64,000 bases of DNA from Phoronis australis (Eukaryota > Phoronida > Phoronidae): contig NMRA01000062.1 of NCBI GenBank assembly GCA_002633005.1, forward strand, positions 1,039,981 to 1,103,980, in the 5' to 3' direction. Of the stretch, positions 43,401 through 56,400 are shown one piece after another. Below the pieces are notes generated by a model. It did not search any database and was not told the DNA's origin. It was given only the letters and a program-made list of their open reading frames with translations. A program made the position numbers and the translations under genes. Each line of letters starts with the position of its first letter. Position 1 is the stretch's first letter.

Positions 43401-45979
43401 TAAGTGGAGAAAAGTGGTTTTCAAAAATTTGAAAGCTCGGTTAATGGCGTTACCGGCATGGGTAGAATGCACGAGTACTAAGAAGAACTTGATGGCGTTC
43501 TATTCCCAACTTAGGCAATTACATCGCCCTGGATGCCGTAGGCAAGCAGGGGCGACAGTATACATCCCCACAAAAAGTTATTCATTTCAAAATACAGGAA
43601 ATAAAATCAAATGATACACGCATGTATGCTCATGGAGTTATAAACAACTCATACCACCAGTCTGGAGACGATTCAGTCAAAATAATTTAAACAAATCGAT
43701 GAAGATCTGTTTCTCTTACCGGGTGCCATTTTGAGGAAGTTACTGAAATCACGCATGTTGACGAATAAAAAATCCAAGGGACAGAAATCTTACAAATGTC
43801 ACCTTCTAATCAGTGCTATTTTGCAAGCGTCACGCGTTAGCGTCACGCGCTTCGCCCAGTCTCGCGCTAGCCTTTGCCTAATGCACGTGACTCAGTTGAC
43901 ATACTTTGTGGTTATCGTGCGCGTGGTGAAAAAGTTAACGGCAACCAAAAAAGTGGAGTTGGAATTCTTCGCCAAAGTCAACTTAATCCTCATAACTAAG
44001 CTTCATCGAAGATATGTATAGAATTAGAAAGGACCAATGATGAAAGTAAGAGCTTTTTTAAATGATAGTTTTAAGTGTGGAATGTATTTTGACGAGATGA
44101 AAACTCAAAATCGGTGACCGGATTTGAGTTACCGTCCGTTTAAAATACCTGTAGGCTAACGAAATGCGTACAGAAAGCGAATTGTAGCCCTTAAATGGCC
44201 AACCGAGGGGCTACACGTTGCCTATACCCAACCAGACCATGTCAGAGAGTGCATCTATGCATGCTAACTCAAATTCATGAGCTGCACGTATGAACAGCTA
44301 TATGTCCTCCCTAGTAGTTATGCATTGTTGCTACCTTTAACACGCCAGTGAAAACAGCGTACGGTCAAATTCTCTTCCTCCATGTGTTATCTGTTTGAAC
44401 ACAACTGCGGTTATGTTTTCAATGGAGGTATTTCTTATGAGTGACAGTTACTGGGTTTACAAAGAGCGGACAATTAGTCCTTCATTGAGACCATGCTCGG
44501 AGCATAAATTGTCACGCCGTGACAAACCAAGGTGTTTAGACTGGTCTGAATATATAATAGCCAGGTGATTCGAAGCACTGGCATAACTTCTATTTTGACT
44601 AAGGAACAATTTGAGTCCAATTGCATAGCTGCAAATGGTTTGAATCAAGTGTTGATTTGTGTGATGGAAGCCGGGTTCTAAAAATTTCTAAATGGACTCT
44701 CTGGAAGTTCGGTGTTTTCAGTTGAAAGATATTAAACTTATATTGTAATGAAAAATTCTTTTCCCAGAGTAGTATAGATATATAAAGCTGGTTCAAAAAC
44801 GATCTCGTATTGGAATACTTTGTTTCTCATTTGGAAAGCCATTTATTCTGTTATCTAGCTTGGCAAGAGTCAGAAGCCCTTAATTCATTTTAATGTAAAC
44901 AACGTATCACAGAACCGGTACTGAACGTTCATAAACGGTAAGCATTTGTTGAGCGCGTCCCGTGTGTAACTATGTTCCCTAACCACATATTTTGTGACTT
45001 AAATGTTGTTGTTGAAAATAAAATAATATTACATTTACTTCACCGTGTCATTTATATAACCACCTAAGCCAGCTATATCTATCACCTCTCAGAAATATAG
45101 TCGTCGGGACTTTGTATGCAAGAAACACAAAGCATATAACTGAGCTAATTTTTATCAGAGGCTGAGGAAAGACGTGAATCTGTTGTCGATGATGAAGTAT
45201 GTGCTCGAGTGTACATAATTGTTCACATATTATTGTTTGTGAGCGTGGGCCAGTGCACTCGTTACGCGAAGAAATAAATTATCGTATCGAGAGCAATCGA
45301 ATGCTAAATAAGAATATTTCAATCGCATGTTTTCATTTTAGCGCGTGTAATATTACACCACATGCCGTGAGCAATGAAGAACGTTAAGAGGCATTGGAGT
45401 GTCATGTTCAATCAGACGTTCAAGTTAAAAAGTTAAACATGTAACCCCTAAAGGGGTTAAAAGATATTAAGCTTTTATTCATGTCGATATTTCAGAATTT
45501 TTTGAAATCGGAAACTCATTTTCTCGGAAAAGATTAGCTATCTTATCTTTCGCTTAATGGATGGTATATAATTATGTAAGTGTAAACTCAATAGATGGGA
45601 TTGCGTGAAGATAAGATTCTTATGGTTGGGTAGAACTGCAACCTACAAGCTCAGTACACACGACTGCTTATAGTCATGTCACATGTTTATCACAAGTATT
45701 CAAATGTCATTGGTCCAAAGTACAATTACAGCTGTTAAAGTTATAATACTAGAGAAGCATAAACAGTTGTTTATGTAACGATAATCTTTTGCAAAATGAA
45801 TGATAAATGAAACTAATAAATCGGTTTAGACTGGGAGTGCATCAATACAACTCTTAACTCATGGAATGCTGGGCATACAATTATAAAATGGTATTCATCC
45901 CCGATGTCAGAATAGTTACAGCAATAGCAACGTATAAACTGTTCAAAATTATCAGAATTTACCCCTGTCTTTGTTAGTT
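40457..45979. other. Intergenic stretch, nothing recognised
   Basis: About 5.5 kb after the mucin gene. I see only short unsupported reading frames, scattered AATAAA motifs and ordinary A/T-rich sequence. A small direct repeat gcgtcacgcg occurs twice at 43828-43851. No exon-like module, RNA gene or element is recognisable. Confidence 0.6.
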
Positions 45980-46430
45980 GACCTATTTGATAAAATGGTA
46001 TACCCGACCTTAACTATGGTGAAGAAGTGTGGGGGTTCGACAAGTATTGAACAAGTGCATTGAACGTGTTCATATTAAATTTTGTAAAAGGATCCTGGGT
46101 GTAGGATCAACCTGTTCAAATCCTGCAGCGTTAAGCAAATGTGGTGGCTACTCGTTGTTTATTAATTATTATGTTAAATGCATTGAGTACTGGTTCAAAA
46201 ATTTGAAGATGCATTTTAACATACATAAAAAACATCCTACGATTTATTTTTAGTTTGGATTCCAAAGGAAGGTGTCGCTATATCTGGACGTCTGCAGTTA
46301 AAAAACTTCTATGCAAACACGGTTTCATGAGGTCTGGTTGAAACAGGGTGTTGCCTGTGAGGCAACATTAATTGGCATTTTTTCTCAACGTGTCATTTTC
46401 AGGGCTGACAGGGCGACGTGGATAATAATT
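45980..46430 (+). pseudogene. Decayed non-LTR retrotransposon reverse transcriptase fragment
   Basis: Joining frames by eye, the fragment shows LFDKMVYP, then NYGEEVWGF, then IERVHIKFCKRILGV, then KCIEYWFKNL, later WTSAVKKLLCKHGF and EVWLKQGV. This order is typical of the C-terminal part of reverse transcriptases of animal non-LTR elements (LFDKMVxPxLxYGxEVWGF ... VHxxFCKxILGV ... YWxKL). At least three frameshifts and stops separate the pieces, so it is dead. The exact clade is unknown. Confidence 0.65.
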
Positions 46431-47506
46431 CTGAGTTATGATACTTTTCTCAATTTAAATTAAAGTGTACAATTGGACATCTTATCGAATTTGCCTAGAA
46501 AATTCACACAGTCTTTGACGCGTTCTGCTGTGCGATTTAGCTATCGAAATCGGCAGGCGTAATTCTGTAACTTAGTCTGACTGCTTCTACTGTGGAACTG
46601 TCTGCAAACAGCCTCTGGTAGCAACAGGAATTCGTAACTTGATGTTCGAACAGCTTGCAAGGTGCTAGGCGTTGCTGTTACACGGTTGTTTAAAAATCAT
46701 TACATTCTGAGGATCTGGAAATAATACATGATATTTCTCATACCCCAGATACGGAAATTATTAACAACGAACCAGTTTGAGGTACAGTTAAAAATTAGTT
46801 CAAAACCATATCGTCTATCAGAAAACATTGAACATTGCCGTCAGTTCGCATTGAACATTTTGTATCTAAAACACATCGCTTTAATTGAATCCAAGTGGAG
46901 ACAAAACGTGCGAACTACTGCGAATATGTGTGAATGTTACATGTACCATTTCGGCCCACATTTGATTCAAATGCAAATTAAGAGCGTACCAATATGCAAC
47001 AATTTAAACGCAGAAAATGGATAATTCGTCATCTCAGTTAAAGCCAGTTGTGTTTGCATGCTTCTAACTATGCTAATGTATAACAAGAACTAAAACGCAA
47101 TGGTATTTGAACATCATCTACGGTAAGCAAAGCGCAGTGATATTCATAGACAACTTGTAAATGTGAATTTGCAAGTAGGTGACCTTTGTACTAATGACGT
47201 ACTTTGGAGACTCATACAGACCGCATCATGCAGTGTTATTCCACAACACCAGGTCACGATACTTACTGGACAAGGTTGAGTGATTTACGGAGGGTCATTT
47301 TCGACACAAAACTCGTTCTTAAACATTTCGTTATTTTCAACGTACTTACTAATCACACTGTCGCCATATGTTGTGTTTCTAATTATTTTGACCAAGCAAT
47401 CTCAGAGATAAGGAATCAGTATGCAAGTTCCACTTTAAGTAATGTTTCCCCACAGGAACGTATAAAGACCAGGATAGTAAATCGCATTTGTCCCACACTG
47501 AACTAC
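46431..47506. other. Intergenic stretch, nothing recognised
   Basis: About 1.1 kb with only short random frames. It may contain the unrecognisable 3' end of the retrotransposon fragment upstream, but I see no A-tail or tandem 3' repeat that would mark its end. Confidence 0.5.
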
Positions 47507-47712
47507 ATACGCGCACCCAGCCTCTAGTTTGGGGGGATCGAATTTCTGACCAAGTGGACCTTTAGCTAACAAAAAAGCCGGGGGACTAAAAACCACCCTC
47601 AGTACTGTGAAATGTGCGTCTGCTCCCTTTTAGTAGACTTTTGTCTCGTTTCCGCGGCCTTTTTGTTTCTCTGAGGCGATCCTCTTTGCCCGCTTCGCCA
47701 ACTGTGGCACTC
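47507..47712. mobile_element. TIR element, family A copy 2 (truncated)
   Basis: Begins acatacgcgcacccagcc and runs with clear similarity to 40211-40420: the ggggggatcgaatttctg, aacaaaaaagc, gtgaaatgtgcg, tagacttttgtctcgtttc and cttcgccaa segments occur in the same order. The right inverted terminus is not preserved. Confidence 0.55.
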
Positions 47713-48660
47713 GAAATGCAGAACAGCATCATAGAAAGAATAACGAAGGAATAGTTCCAGTCGCTATGACTGCTCTGGGTTAATGAAAGTCCTTGTTTAC
47801 ACCCTGTCTCAAGGCACCTGAAAAAGGGCAAAACGATCAACTATTACTACAATGGGAGGAAGTTTTCTGGTAATGTTTCGAGCATTTTCGCAAAAAAAAT
47901 TCGCTCTTTACTCGCATGATTATACGAAGTCTGGCGATTTTTTCTTCGCTAGGAATTAGGTGTGTACAACGATCTCCTGTCTTGAGCGTTCATTCGAATT
48001 GTGGTTCACGCCGTTTATAGGCGCATTACGGCGTTACGCCGTTGCTGCCAACTTCGATTCTAAGCCCAACAACAAGTTGGGAAGATCACCTCTGTAGCCA
48101 ATATCTTACACGACTGATTAACTCCATTTTGGAAATTACGGTTGCAGGGCCAGCTCTCTTCTGTTCTATAATTGCTCTAATCTCCGATCAGATCATATCT
48201 AGCCTGAACCGGCTGTGCTGTTAAAAATAAAAATAAAAGTTAAGTTGCAACATATTTTAACATAAATCAATAGCATTTCTGAATTCCTTGTCAAATACTG
48301 ACCACGAAATCGCCCAACGACAACAGAAGTTATGACAATCCATTCTGCCAGGTTTCAGTAATCATTTGAAGCTTGGGAGATAATTGGTCTGCTTGTTGTC
48401 ACAGGGGACAGACCTCTGTGCTGGGCAGTTAACAAATAAGCCAGATGTTATTGCAGAACCCCTCACGTCTGGAAACGGTGCTGAACGACGCCGTCATGCG
48501 CGTTCGACCCCTGTGTTTTCACTTATCGTCTTGTGTAGCAACTATAGATCATATTTCAACATGTTTGACAGTATGTGTAACCATGACATTCAGTCAACTG
48601 AGATGTGAATAATAGTTGTCGTGCTTTCTACCAAACGTGCACCATTCTGAAGACGATAGA
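47713..48660. other. Intergenic stretch, nothing recognised
   Basis: Almost 1 kb without a supported exon, RNA gene or repeat. Short frames only. Confidence 0.5.
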
Positions 48661-48815
48661 TTTTGAGTGACGTCTCAACTGACCAATCAGAATGCAGCAT
48701 TCTTGACACACCTTCGTTTCCAAGTCGCCATTTTACCCCGCCGACAAACAACACGTTGCTGGGTAAATCTTATTGTTTGTCGACATTTCGCAAGGGGGCG
48801 GAGCTTGTGATATGT
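48661..48815. promoter_or_regulatory. Cluster of promoter-type motifs (CCAAT, YY1-like, GC box)
   Basis: Within 130 bases there is gaccaatcagaatgc (CCAAT box in the NF-Y type context CCAATCAG), then gtcgccattttacc (matches the YY1 core CGCCATTTT), then caagggggcggagc (GC box). The spacing resembles a TATA-less promoter in animals. No clear first exon could be tied to it, and the palindromic gaatgcagcattc next to the CCAAT box could also mark a transposon end. Confidence 0.25.
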
Positions 48816-51800
48816 CAATTAAGCGGCTTGTTAAACTAAAACTTATGTCTGGTGCATACTTTTCACGGATAAACGACTGCCATTGCCACCCCATTAACAA
48901 TAGTTTCCAAGGAAAACATGTACATCTGGGAATTTTCATCAAACGGAAAATCTGTTATACGAATCAAAATTGAGGTTGGTCAGTTCTTGTAGGCTATTAT
49001 TGCAATCACTTGTCTTAGCAGGTTGTTTAATATCATATTGTTGATTATTTTTCTTGGAAAGCCATGATTCTGTCATGGGTGTATTTGGTGCTTTTTCGTC
49101 TGTTGATGCAATACACGCTATACACGGCAGGTCAACGTTGCTATTTTTAAGATATGAAAAGTAATAATCATTAATTTTGTCTAATTTCTTTTTTACCTGG
49201 TGTGATATCATAAGGATAGAGTTGTTAATGGCCCTTGGAGGGGCTCGAAAAACCGCAGACGTGTCACTTGAGTAACTGCGCCAGAGATAAAAGTCGAGAT
49301 CACAAACGAAAAGCGTTTTTATACAGGACCAATCAAAAGTTTAATAGATATACGAGATCGAGGTAGACGTCTGTGAAAAATGATACACGAGAAAAACTTT
49401 TTGGTAGATAAGTGAGTTACGGCGCGCCCTCACCAAAGGCCGAAAATCATCAATTCAAACAAATATAACAGTTTTCGTGTTGGAGTATTTTGCCGAAAAA
49501 AAGAAATTGGTAACGTGCATTTTGCTCTCGTAATTGCGGGGGGGAAATTCCGAAATCTAAACATAACTTGTTGCCTGAAGACTAAAAAGTCGGATAAGGC
49601 TTGACGACTTGACTGGGCAGTTCAGAAGTAGATTACTATACCTGGAGGATTCAATCAGATCATCACGGTAAGAATAATATTTGCTAAATGTGCGTTTAGG
49701 TTTCCAGTACCCACGTTCAAGGGTCACGTGACTAGTACATTTCAGATAAACTTTGCTTAAAATGAGTTTGGTAACGAAACAACACCATAGTGTCAAAATC
49801 TGATTTCAACAGGTCAGTAAGTTTTAATGTTTGTCGTAGACATAACCAGGTAACTCTATACCCAGGAAAATGAACTCTTTCACTAATTCCGTAACCCTAT
49901 CAGTGTGACTCATTATTATGTACCTGCTCACTGTATCCCACATGCCTTTGTGCAGGTTTCAAGGCAAGATTAATAAAATTCTTCTATGTTAACCAAGTCA
50001 GTGAAATAAACAACATTCCACCTGGCCCGCTTTGCGCCGTTCACTTCCTTAAGTGTTGTTTCACGTTGTGACGGTTTTGGGATTGTATTCTCTTAGCATT
50101 TCAATAACATCTGCGATCGCTCTGTCGTGAAAGGTGAAACAATAATACGTTTGATCTCACTGTCAGTTTATATATGGAAAATTCCATCTTTGGATATTTT
50201 AATATTTTGGATTCAGTTCACAACGCTATATCAATATTTCCATTCCTACAACGTTCTGTAAGTAAACATTCAGTTGTTTCTTGCTTTCGAGCAGAGAAAT
50301 TTTAACAGGCACCTGTTGAAATTTCCGGGTTTGATATTCAACAATATCGTTCCACGGCAAACACGATCATTTTCGTAACATAATACGACTTGAAAAACCA
50401 TAATAGAAGTAGCAAATTGTCCTGCGTTTTGCCTAGTAACCGATTGAACGGTTACTAGGGAAATTCAGTATGGAGTGACCTCAATCCATTTCAAGTCACC
50501 GTTTTTGCATAAACTCACAGATTTATTTGATATTTCGAGACTTGCAATTTGCCATACCTAAACTAGATTTAATTCCAGTACTCTTGCAAGTGGCATGTGT
50601 CAACCTGGGGCAATTACAATTGCACGTGTGTTGTGTTTCAGGTGTGCTTCAATGTCAGTATTTTAGTGTCAAAAATTGAAGATTTAGAAAGGTATTCATG
50701 TATTTCTACAACCAAGGTTGGGATAAACTTCACCCAATTTCTTCACATCAGAGTTAAAAATCAGTTTACAATGTTTTGGTCTAGGAGCCACAAAGTGTAT
50801 CGAGGAACAGTGTTGAAGCTTGTTGGACAGAATCTTTGAAGAGCTATAGGTGTTTCGTGGGGGAAAAGGACTTGGCAAGAAATTCATGCATTTCGAGATG
50901 GAAAACGGGCGTCATCTTTCATGAAGACGGTGTTCACATAGAGCGTGGATTGAAATGACTTGACAATAATATCAGGGATGGGTTTTGGAAGTGGTTATAA
51001 TTTTAGAAACGCTTCATTTTAATTGCCAAGCTCTTTATTTCTCTAGCTTCCAAATTAAATCTCGAAACTCCTGAGTAAACATCAGGCCTTTATTTGGCCG
51101 GTAACGTGCAATTTCACGGTAATACACATTAGCTGATGCGTTAAGATAAGAAACCTTCATAAAGGTTTTACCTCCGTATGTGCTATTTCCGTAAATATCG
51201 TTGAAGTTTTAGCTGAGGTCGCTTCGGTCAGATCAGCCTTGTTTGCAGTAACTTTTATTATTATTCCGCGGTAAAGCGGTTTCCTTTCTTTTGAGTTTTA
51301 TATCCGTCGAGAATTTAATTTACACTTATATTTTCAAAGTAAATACACACAAATTAGCGTGGGATATCATTAAACCTGAGTTAAAATTCCTGAGAAAGTA
51401 ACACATTTCAGAGTATGTTGGAGCGATCGAACGTTATAAACGACAGGTACATTGTACGTTATAATAGGACTCGACTGTGCTTTTCCTGGACCTTCTCATT
51501 CTGTAGATATTGGTTAACTAAACAGGCTTGTCGACAAAGTGCTCTACTGTATGAAGTTAATGTCGCGCCTTGTTATTGGTTCGTTAATTTGGCCGCCGAA
51601 AAAAGATTCATATACGAATGTTGTGTTGACTTTCAAGGCATCTCACCATTCACTTAAAAGTAGTTCCATTGCCAGACCAGTGTTAATTAACATGTTTATT
51701 GCCCCCACAGCCGAGTAGGTAATGAACTATTGCAATCGCTGATAAAAGCGTGTCGAGTTTATAGTCCCTGTAACCCCCGAGATTCATTTCGCGTTATGTG

Positions 51801-52449
51801 CCGGACGCATATCTCAAACTGACTTAAGCTTGTGAGGATCTATTCTGCCGCTCCTAAGCCAGAATGCGTCAGATAGATTAGTGGATTGTTCCGTCAATTC
51901 CCGATATGGCACAAGCCTAATAAAGCCGGTGACCAATTTATTACGCTGTTTCTCGTCTGCTCCTTCTGCGCTCATTTGGCTTAGTCAGCACATTTCTTGA
52001 CTTGCTCTATGAGAAGTAAACTCTCCAACTTAATTAGGCTCGATACAAATTTGCTATACTCCGTTGACATGGAATTGTGTCAGGATCTCTTTAAACATAG
52101 CAAATCGTATTCAAGGCTTCAACCACACAAACTCTAGGTTTCGAACTGCAACTGTCTTCAACCCGAAGGTCTAGTCCTAATGAACACACCATTTACAACA
52201 CGTCCTATAGACTAATCAAGTCGCTCTCAGCAGTAGAGACATCTCCCTTTTGGCACATGCTGAACACCATCTGGATACCTAGTGTTTCAGCACCTCAATG
52301 AATGAAGACAATTCGAGTAATCACCAAATGGCAGCATAAGAATGGCAGCCTCTTTTGCATGGCGCGTAGCAAGGTGTACATATACATTCTGTGAATGGCG
52401 AATAGACAGCACTCCAAACAAGTTTATATGCAGTTTGCACACCTGATAG
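48816..52449. other. Intergenic stretch with one perfect hairpin
   Basis: About 3.6 kb. Apart from the stem-loop at 50432-50459 there is nothing I can support: no long frames, no module-like exons, no RNA gene. Confidence 0.5.
50432..50459. repeat. Perfect 11-bp stem-loop
   Basis: cctagtaaccg and cggttactagg flank a six-base loop (attgaa) with no mismatch. No T-tract or gene follows it directly. It may be the tip of a foldback transposon or chance. Confidence 0.8.
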
Positions 52450-52482
52450 TACATAGGCGGACTTAGGGGGGGAGGGGGGGGG

Positions 52483-52520
52483 NNNNNNNNNNNNNNNNNN
52501 NNNNNNNNNNNNNNNNNNNN
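52483..52520. other. Assembly gap (38 N)
   Basis: A run of Ns directly follows a G-rich tract, where sequencing commonly fails. The real length is unknown. Confidence 1.
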
Positions 52521-52805
52521 GAATTTTAATAGAAGCCTTAGTGAATCACTCAGAAACTCGCAATACTCTCTTTGTCAAACCTTATGTTAAGACGATTTCC
52601 AAAGCAATCCCCGGTCATTATTGCCAACACGAATAACGGATTTGGTTTTTTGGGCATTTTAAGACTATTTTGAATACGACCAATTTGTTAAGAATCGATG
52701 GCACAAAACGTGTAATAAGCATTACAAAAAGAAGTAGGTTTCGCACGCAAACGCTGTGGACCATAAACAAGTACGTCTCTTAGTATGTGATCAGTAGTTA
52801 AATCG

Positions 52806-52875
52806 TGGTGGTGTAGTGGTAACGCACGCGCGCTCTATGCGCAAGGTCGTGAGTTCGAGTCTTAGGTATTCGCAG
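52806..52875 (+). repeat. tRNA-like segment (SINE head or tRNA pseudogene)
   Basis: tggtgtagtggtaacgc matches a Pol III A box/D arm (GTGT pairs with ACGC) and gtgagttcgagtctta matches a B box. A GCGC/GCGC stem stands between them in the anticodon position. The acceptor arms do not pair and no T precedes the would-be anticodon, so it is not a functional tRNA. A T-run follows at about 52905. A tRNA-derived SINE inside the surrounding element fits best. Confidence 0.5.
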
Positions 52876-53159
52876 TTTTTCCTGTTTGACACGTTCTCCG
52901 TGTTTTTTTTTTGCCTTTTTTCTTGGTTAATACTTTAGGAATCAAGGAAAATACTTGATTTTTAGAGGTCAAAACAGAAAAATTTCCTGGGTGGGAGGGG
53001 GGCAAACCCCCCTCCCGACCTCCTCCCATTTGGTGCTATGCGCATCTACAATCGTGGTTCAGTTTGCGCAAATGTTTACAGCAGGACAAAATGTTGGGCC
53101 CCCCCTTGTGATATCCTAGATCCGCCACTGTAGTGATAGCGTTAAGTACGATCATTACG

Positions 53160-53470
53160 GAGTTTGAAGTGCCTTTGTTTACAAATGTATACCCCAATGT
53201 CTACCAAGTTCCTTGGCAAATTTTCCTTCTGAAACTTGCCAGTGGGTTTCTATTATACGGCGACAATGACGACCTCCCATTCTGACATCGATTAGACATA
53301 TTACTCACCGTCTAATGGTAGTTGTTACTATTTACGAATCTGTGAATCAATTTCATTTTTTTCATGGATTAGAATTATTCTGCGCCTCCTAGCAGCTGTT
53401 TCAATTATTTTAATTTTTTTGACGTCAGCCTACCTATCCGCTAGACAGCTAAAAATCATTAAGAATTTTC
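53160..53470 (+). repeat. Decayed copy of the CTCF-like-motif repeat outside the gene
   Basis: ctaccaagttccttggcaaa, then gggtttctattatacggcga, then tcaccgtctaatggtagttg and ctgcgcctcctagcagctgt reproduce the unit order of the intronic copies at about 140-base spacing. It shows that the family is not confined to the mucin gene. Confidence 0.5.
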
Positions 53471-56400
53471 AATGTTTATTTCGAAAAATAGGTTGTACAA
53501 GAGTAGGGCTTCAAAGTAGTATGTAACTAGGATTCAAAATATTACAAATTGAATATTATGTTAGCCCTCTGCAGCACAGGTATCCATACAGAGAGAGAGT
53601 GTTTGCCATTTGGATACTATCTGCGCGTGTTGTCTTCTTATGAATATCTTTTCATTATATATCAAACGTGTTTATAGAATAGTTTTAGCAAAGCAGCGTT
53701 TTATAAGCTTAGACATTGCATAACATTTGGATCATGACTGATTGGCAAAAATGCTAACTGGCCTTGTATTCCGGGTAACACGGTATCTGTTTTACAGCCG
53801 GAAAACACGTTTTGGGAATAATTATCAATATAATAATATATAATGATTATAATAAATATGGGATATGCATGTAGATGGACTTATGGCAACTATTGGCTTT
53901 GACTACAGCTAAAAACAACACATTCCACTGCGTTTTGTCATTTTATTACAAACTGCCAATTCTTGCCGTAGCCTGTTATAGATTCGCTGAAATCAAGACC
54001 AGTGTCTTACCATTCTAACACACTTAAACTACTATGCCAGTAGAACGTTGAATTGCTACTGCATCAAGTTTCAAAGTCTCATTCTGCCCTGAGGCTGATT
54101 TCAGAGGGTTACCATTCTCTCCGACAGTGTCCGTGTTTACTGTGTCTTTTCTTAGTTGAATACAAATTGCAGTAGTTAATCGGAAGTCTCTTCGTAATTT
54201 TTTATCTTGACCTCGTGAAAGCGCTAGACCCAATCAATCAGTTGCCAACGAACATAGGACCACTTCAGCAATGTTTACTTCCCAGTTTAACAATATCCTT
54301 TTCAAGTCCCGGCGCACTCTGCTCCCGTCTGTCCTATGTTAACGATAAGATACAGCAAGAAAAATGTCGGCATGTTATCGTTATAAAATAATTGAAAATA
54401 TTTCTTTTGTGTAATTCAAAAATGGTGGTATTCAAGTTCTTCAAACGTCCATCCTTTCGATGACAATCTATACTACTTTATTTTACAATGCAATCATTTA
54501 GTTGTTTGGACCGAATGCCTTCTTGATGCTGCCATGCTTTGCACGTTGTGTATTTTCGATGGATTTGGAACCTTATCTTATTCCACGCGGCAATAGTTGA
54601 CATTGCCAGACTGAAACTTATCTCAATCAAAAATGTGATTTTCCATCCGATTTCGAAGCTATTAAATCCGAAATTACATCCCAAATTTTTACCAAAATGG
54701 TTTAAAGCGACCCAAAGCACGTCAAAAATTGAAAATGGCACGCATCTCAACGGAACGACTATCTGCATTGCATTGACTGATTTCTTAATAACGATCTTCA
54801 AAGAAAATAGTTCAATCGTTATAAAACCAGGAGGAAGATTTTCAGTTGACCCACTCTTTGCTCAGTCGCGTTTTTCTTGAACAATAACTGCTTGTAAGCG
54901 AGAAGTTGAAATTTAGCAGGTCTTCAGGTAACCTCGAGGCAATTTGGCTTAGTTTGTAAAATATCTGGCTGGTCGACACCCAATGCAGGTTTGGCAGATT
55001 GTATGCACTGACTCTTAGTTCCTATTAGTGGAAACGATGGTTCTGAGATGAAAACTGTTGATTTGATGTATGTTTGCTCGTAGTCGAATGCATCTGCATT
55101 ACTAGTAAAATATGGAAAAAGTGACTTTGATAGAATGTGTCATATGGTTGATAAAATATAAGCATACGTGATCAACTTTTGGGTCTCAATGTTTCATTGC
55201 AATGTATGTAATCGAAACAGGATTTCAGACTTGGCTAATACATGCATATTTGGAGATCCAGCGAAAATTAGACTCGCTGCATATTAATTACAAGGTACCA
55301 AACTGAACTGCTTTGTAGCAAACTCTGACATTAACTCCTATAATTTTACACGATTTTACTTTTCGCGATAAACATTAAAAGTCAAATGTTTCTATTACAG
55401 ACTAGCTCATTTTAAGTTATTCAAGTCAATGCTAAACCTTTCCAAGAATAGATATGAACAGATAATAAAAACAAACAGCCCCGCTGTGCCAGATAGTTCG
55501 ACTGGCGAATCTGCACGTAGGCTGTCACAAGGGAGGCCGAACCTTATCACTCTTGAAGAAAAACGATGGCGTAAAGCAAAAAACCAGTGTGGCGGTGGCG
55601 TTTTCTTTTATGATTGTGCACGTAGGTGGGGCTGGGCCTCCGTGGCCTCCAATCCTCCTGTGAGTTCAAGCATGGCCATTGTCAAACTAATACATTTCCT
55701 GTCAACATTTTAAATGCATTATTTGCCAGAAAACAACATTAATCCCTTGCAAACGGTGTTTTTAAGTTTTCCTTTAACAATATTGTTTCTTCCGTCACTT
55801 CATTCAAACACTCGCGTTTGGCATACGTATTTAGTATACAGATAATGAATTGTAACCCCACTGTGTTCCTTTCGATGACCCTTTATGGTAGTCTAAATGA
55901 GTTATTCCAAGGCTCTGGAACATGGGGGACAACTTAGGAATTGATTGTTTTCCCTTAGACATTCCTAAGCTTATTCCCGTAGCGTGGCTCCGCCTTACAC
56001 CATGGTACATTTACGCCCTTGTTACGCGGCATTATTTTTCAAAATAAGAGCGTGTTTGTGTGCATATATAAACTGGATCGGGAAACAGCAGTTCACATTT
56101 TCCCACTCAGTACAAATTTTGCAAGGCTCCTCACTTTCCTCGGCTGTCACTGTTTTTTTGTAATCTCTCACCAGACGAAAGCGGTTTTTTATCAGTTGGC
56201 CGTTGGGTGCTTCCGGGTGGGCTGCCATTCGCTAGTACCCCAGTGTATGTAACTTAGGACACCCGAGGACATAATTATGAAATGTGAACACCAATAGGGT
56301 GAAATTGTTTGCAAGATTTTACATTTTTATAAAGGCTTTTAATTAATTTATTTATTAAACTGTTGGGGTCCATGCTATATATTAGCACTTGCTACGCATG

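Larger units (their letters stand above)
52450..53132. mobile_element. hAT-like TIR element containing the gap and a tRNA-like segment
   Basis: The left end tacataggcggacttaggg and the right end, inverted, tacagtggcggatctagg agree at most positions and fit the GTGGCGGATCTAGG termini of non-autonomous hAT-type elements. G and C runs next to both ends are typical of the group. The left G run abuts 38 Ns. tgatag occurs on both sides near the borders, but I could not fix an 8-base target duplication. Inside is the tRNA-like segment at 52806-52875. Confidence 0.5.

Noticed and set aside
52806-52875. Functional tRNA gene
   Set aside because: Acceptor arms do not pair, the T stem is imperfect and the anticodon loop lacks T33.
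54024-54233. Minus-strand 69-codon frame with coding-like codon use
   Set aside because: No ATG (begins TTG), no recognised family and no neighbouring exons; could be a terminal exon but unsupported.
55429-55713. Plus-strand 94-codon frame
   Set aside because: No known motif, no neighbouring exon, and sequence of low complexity typical of chance frames.
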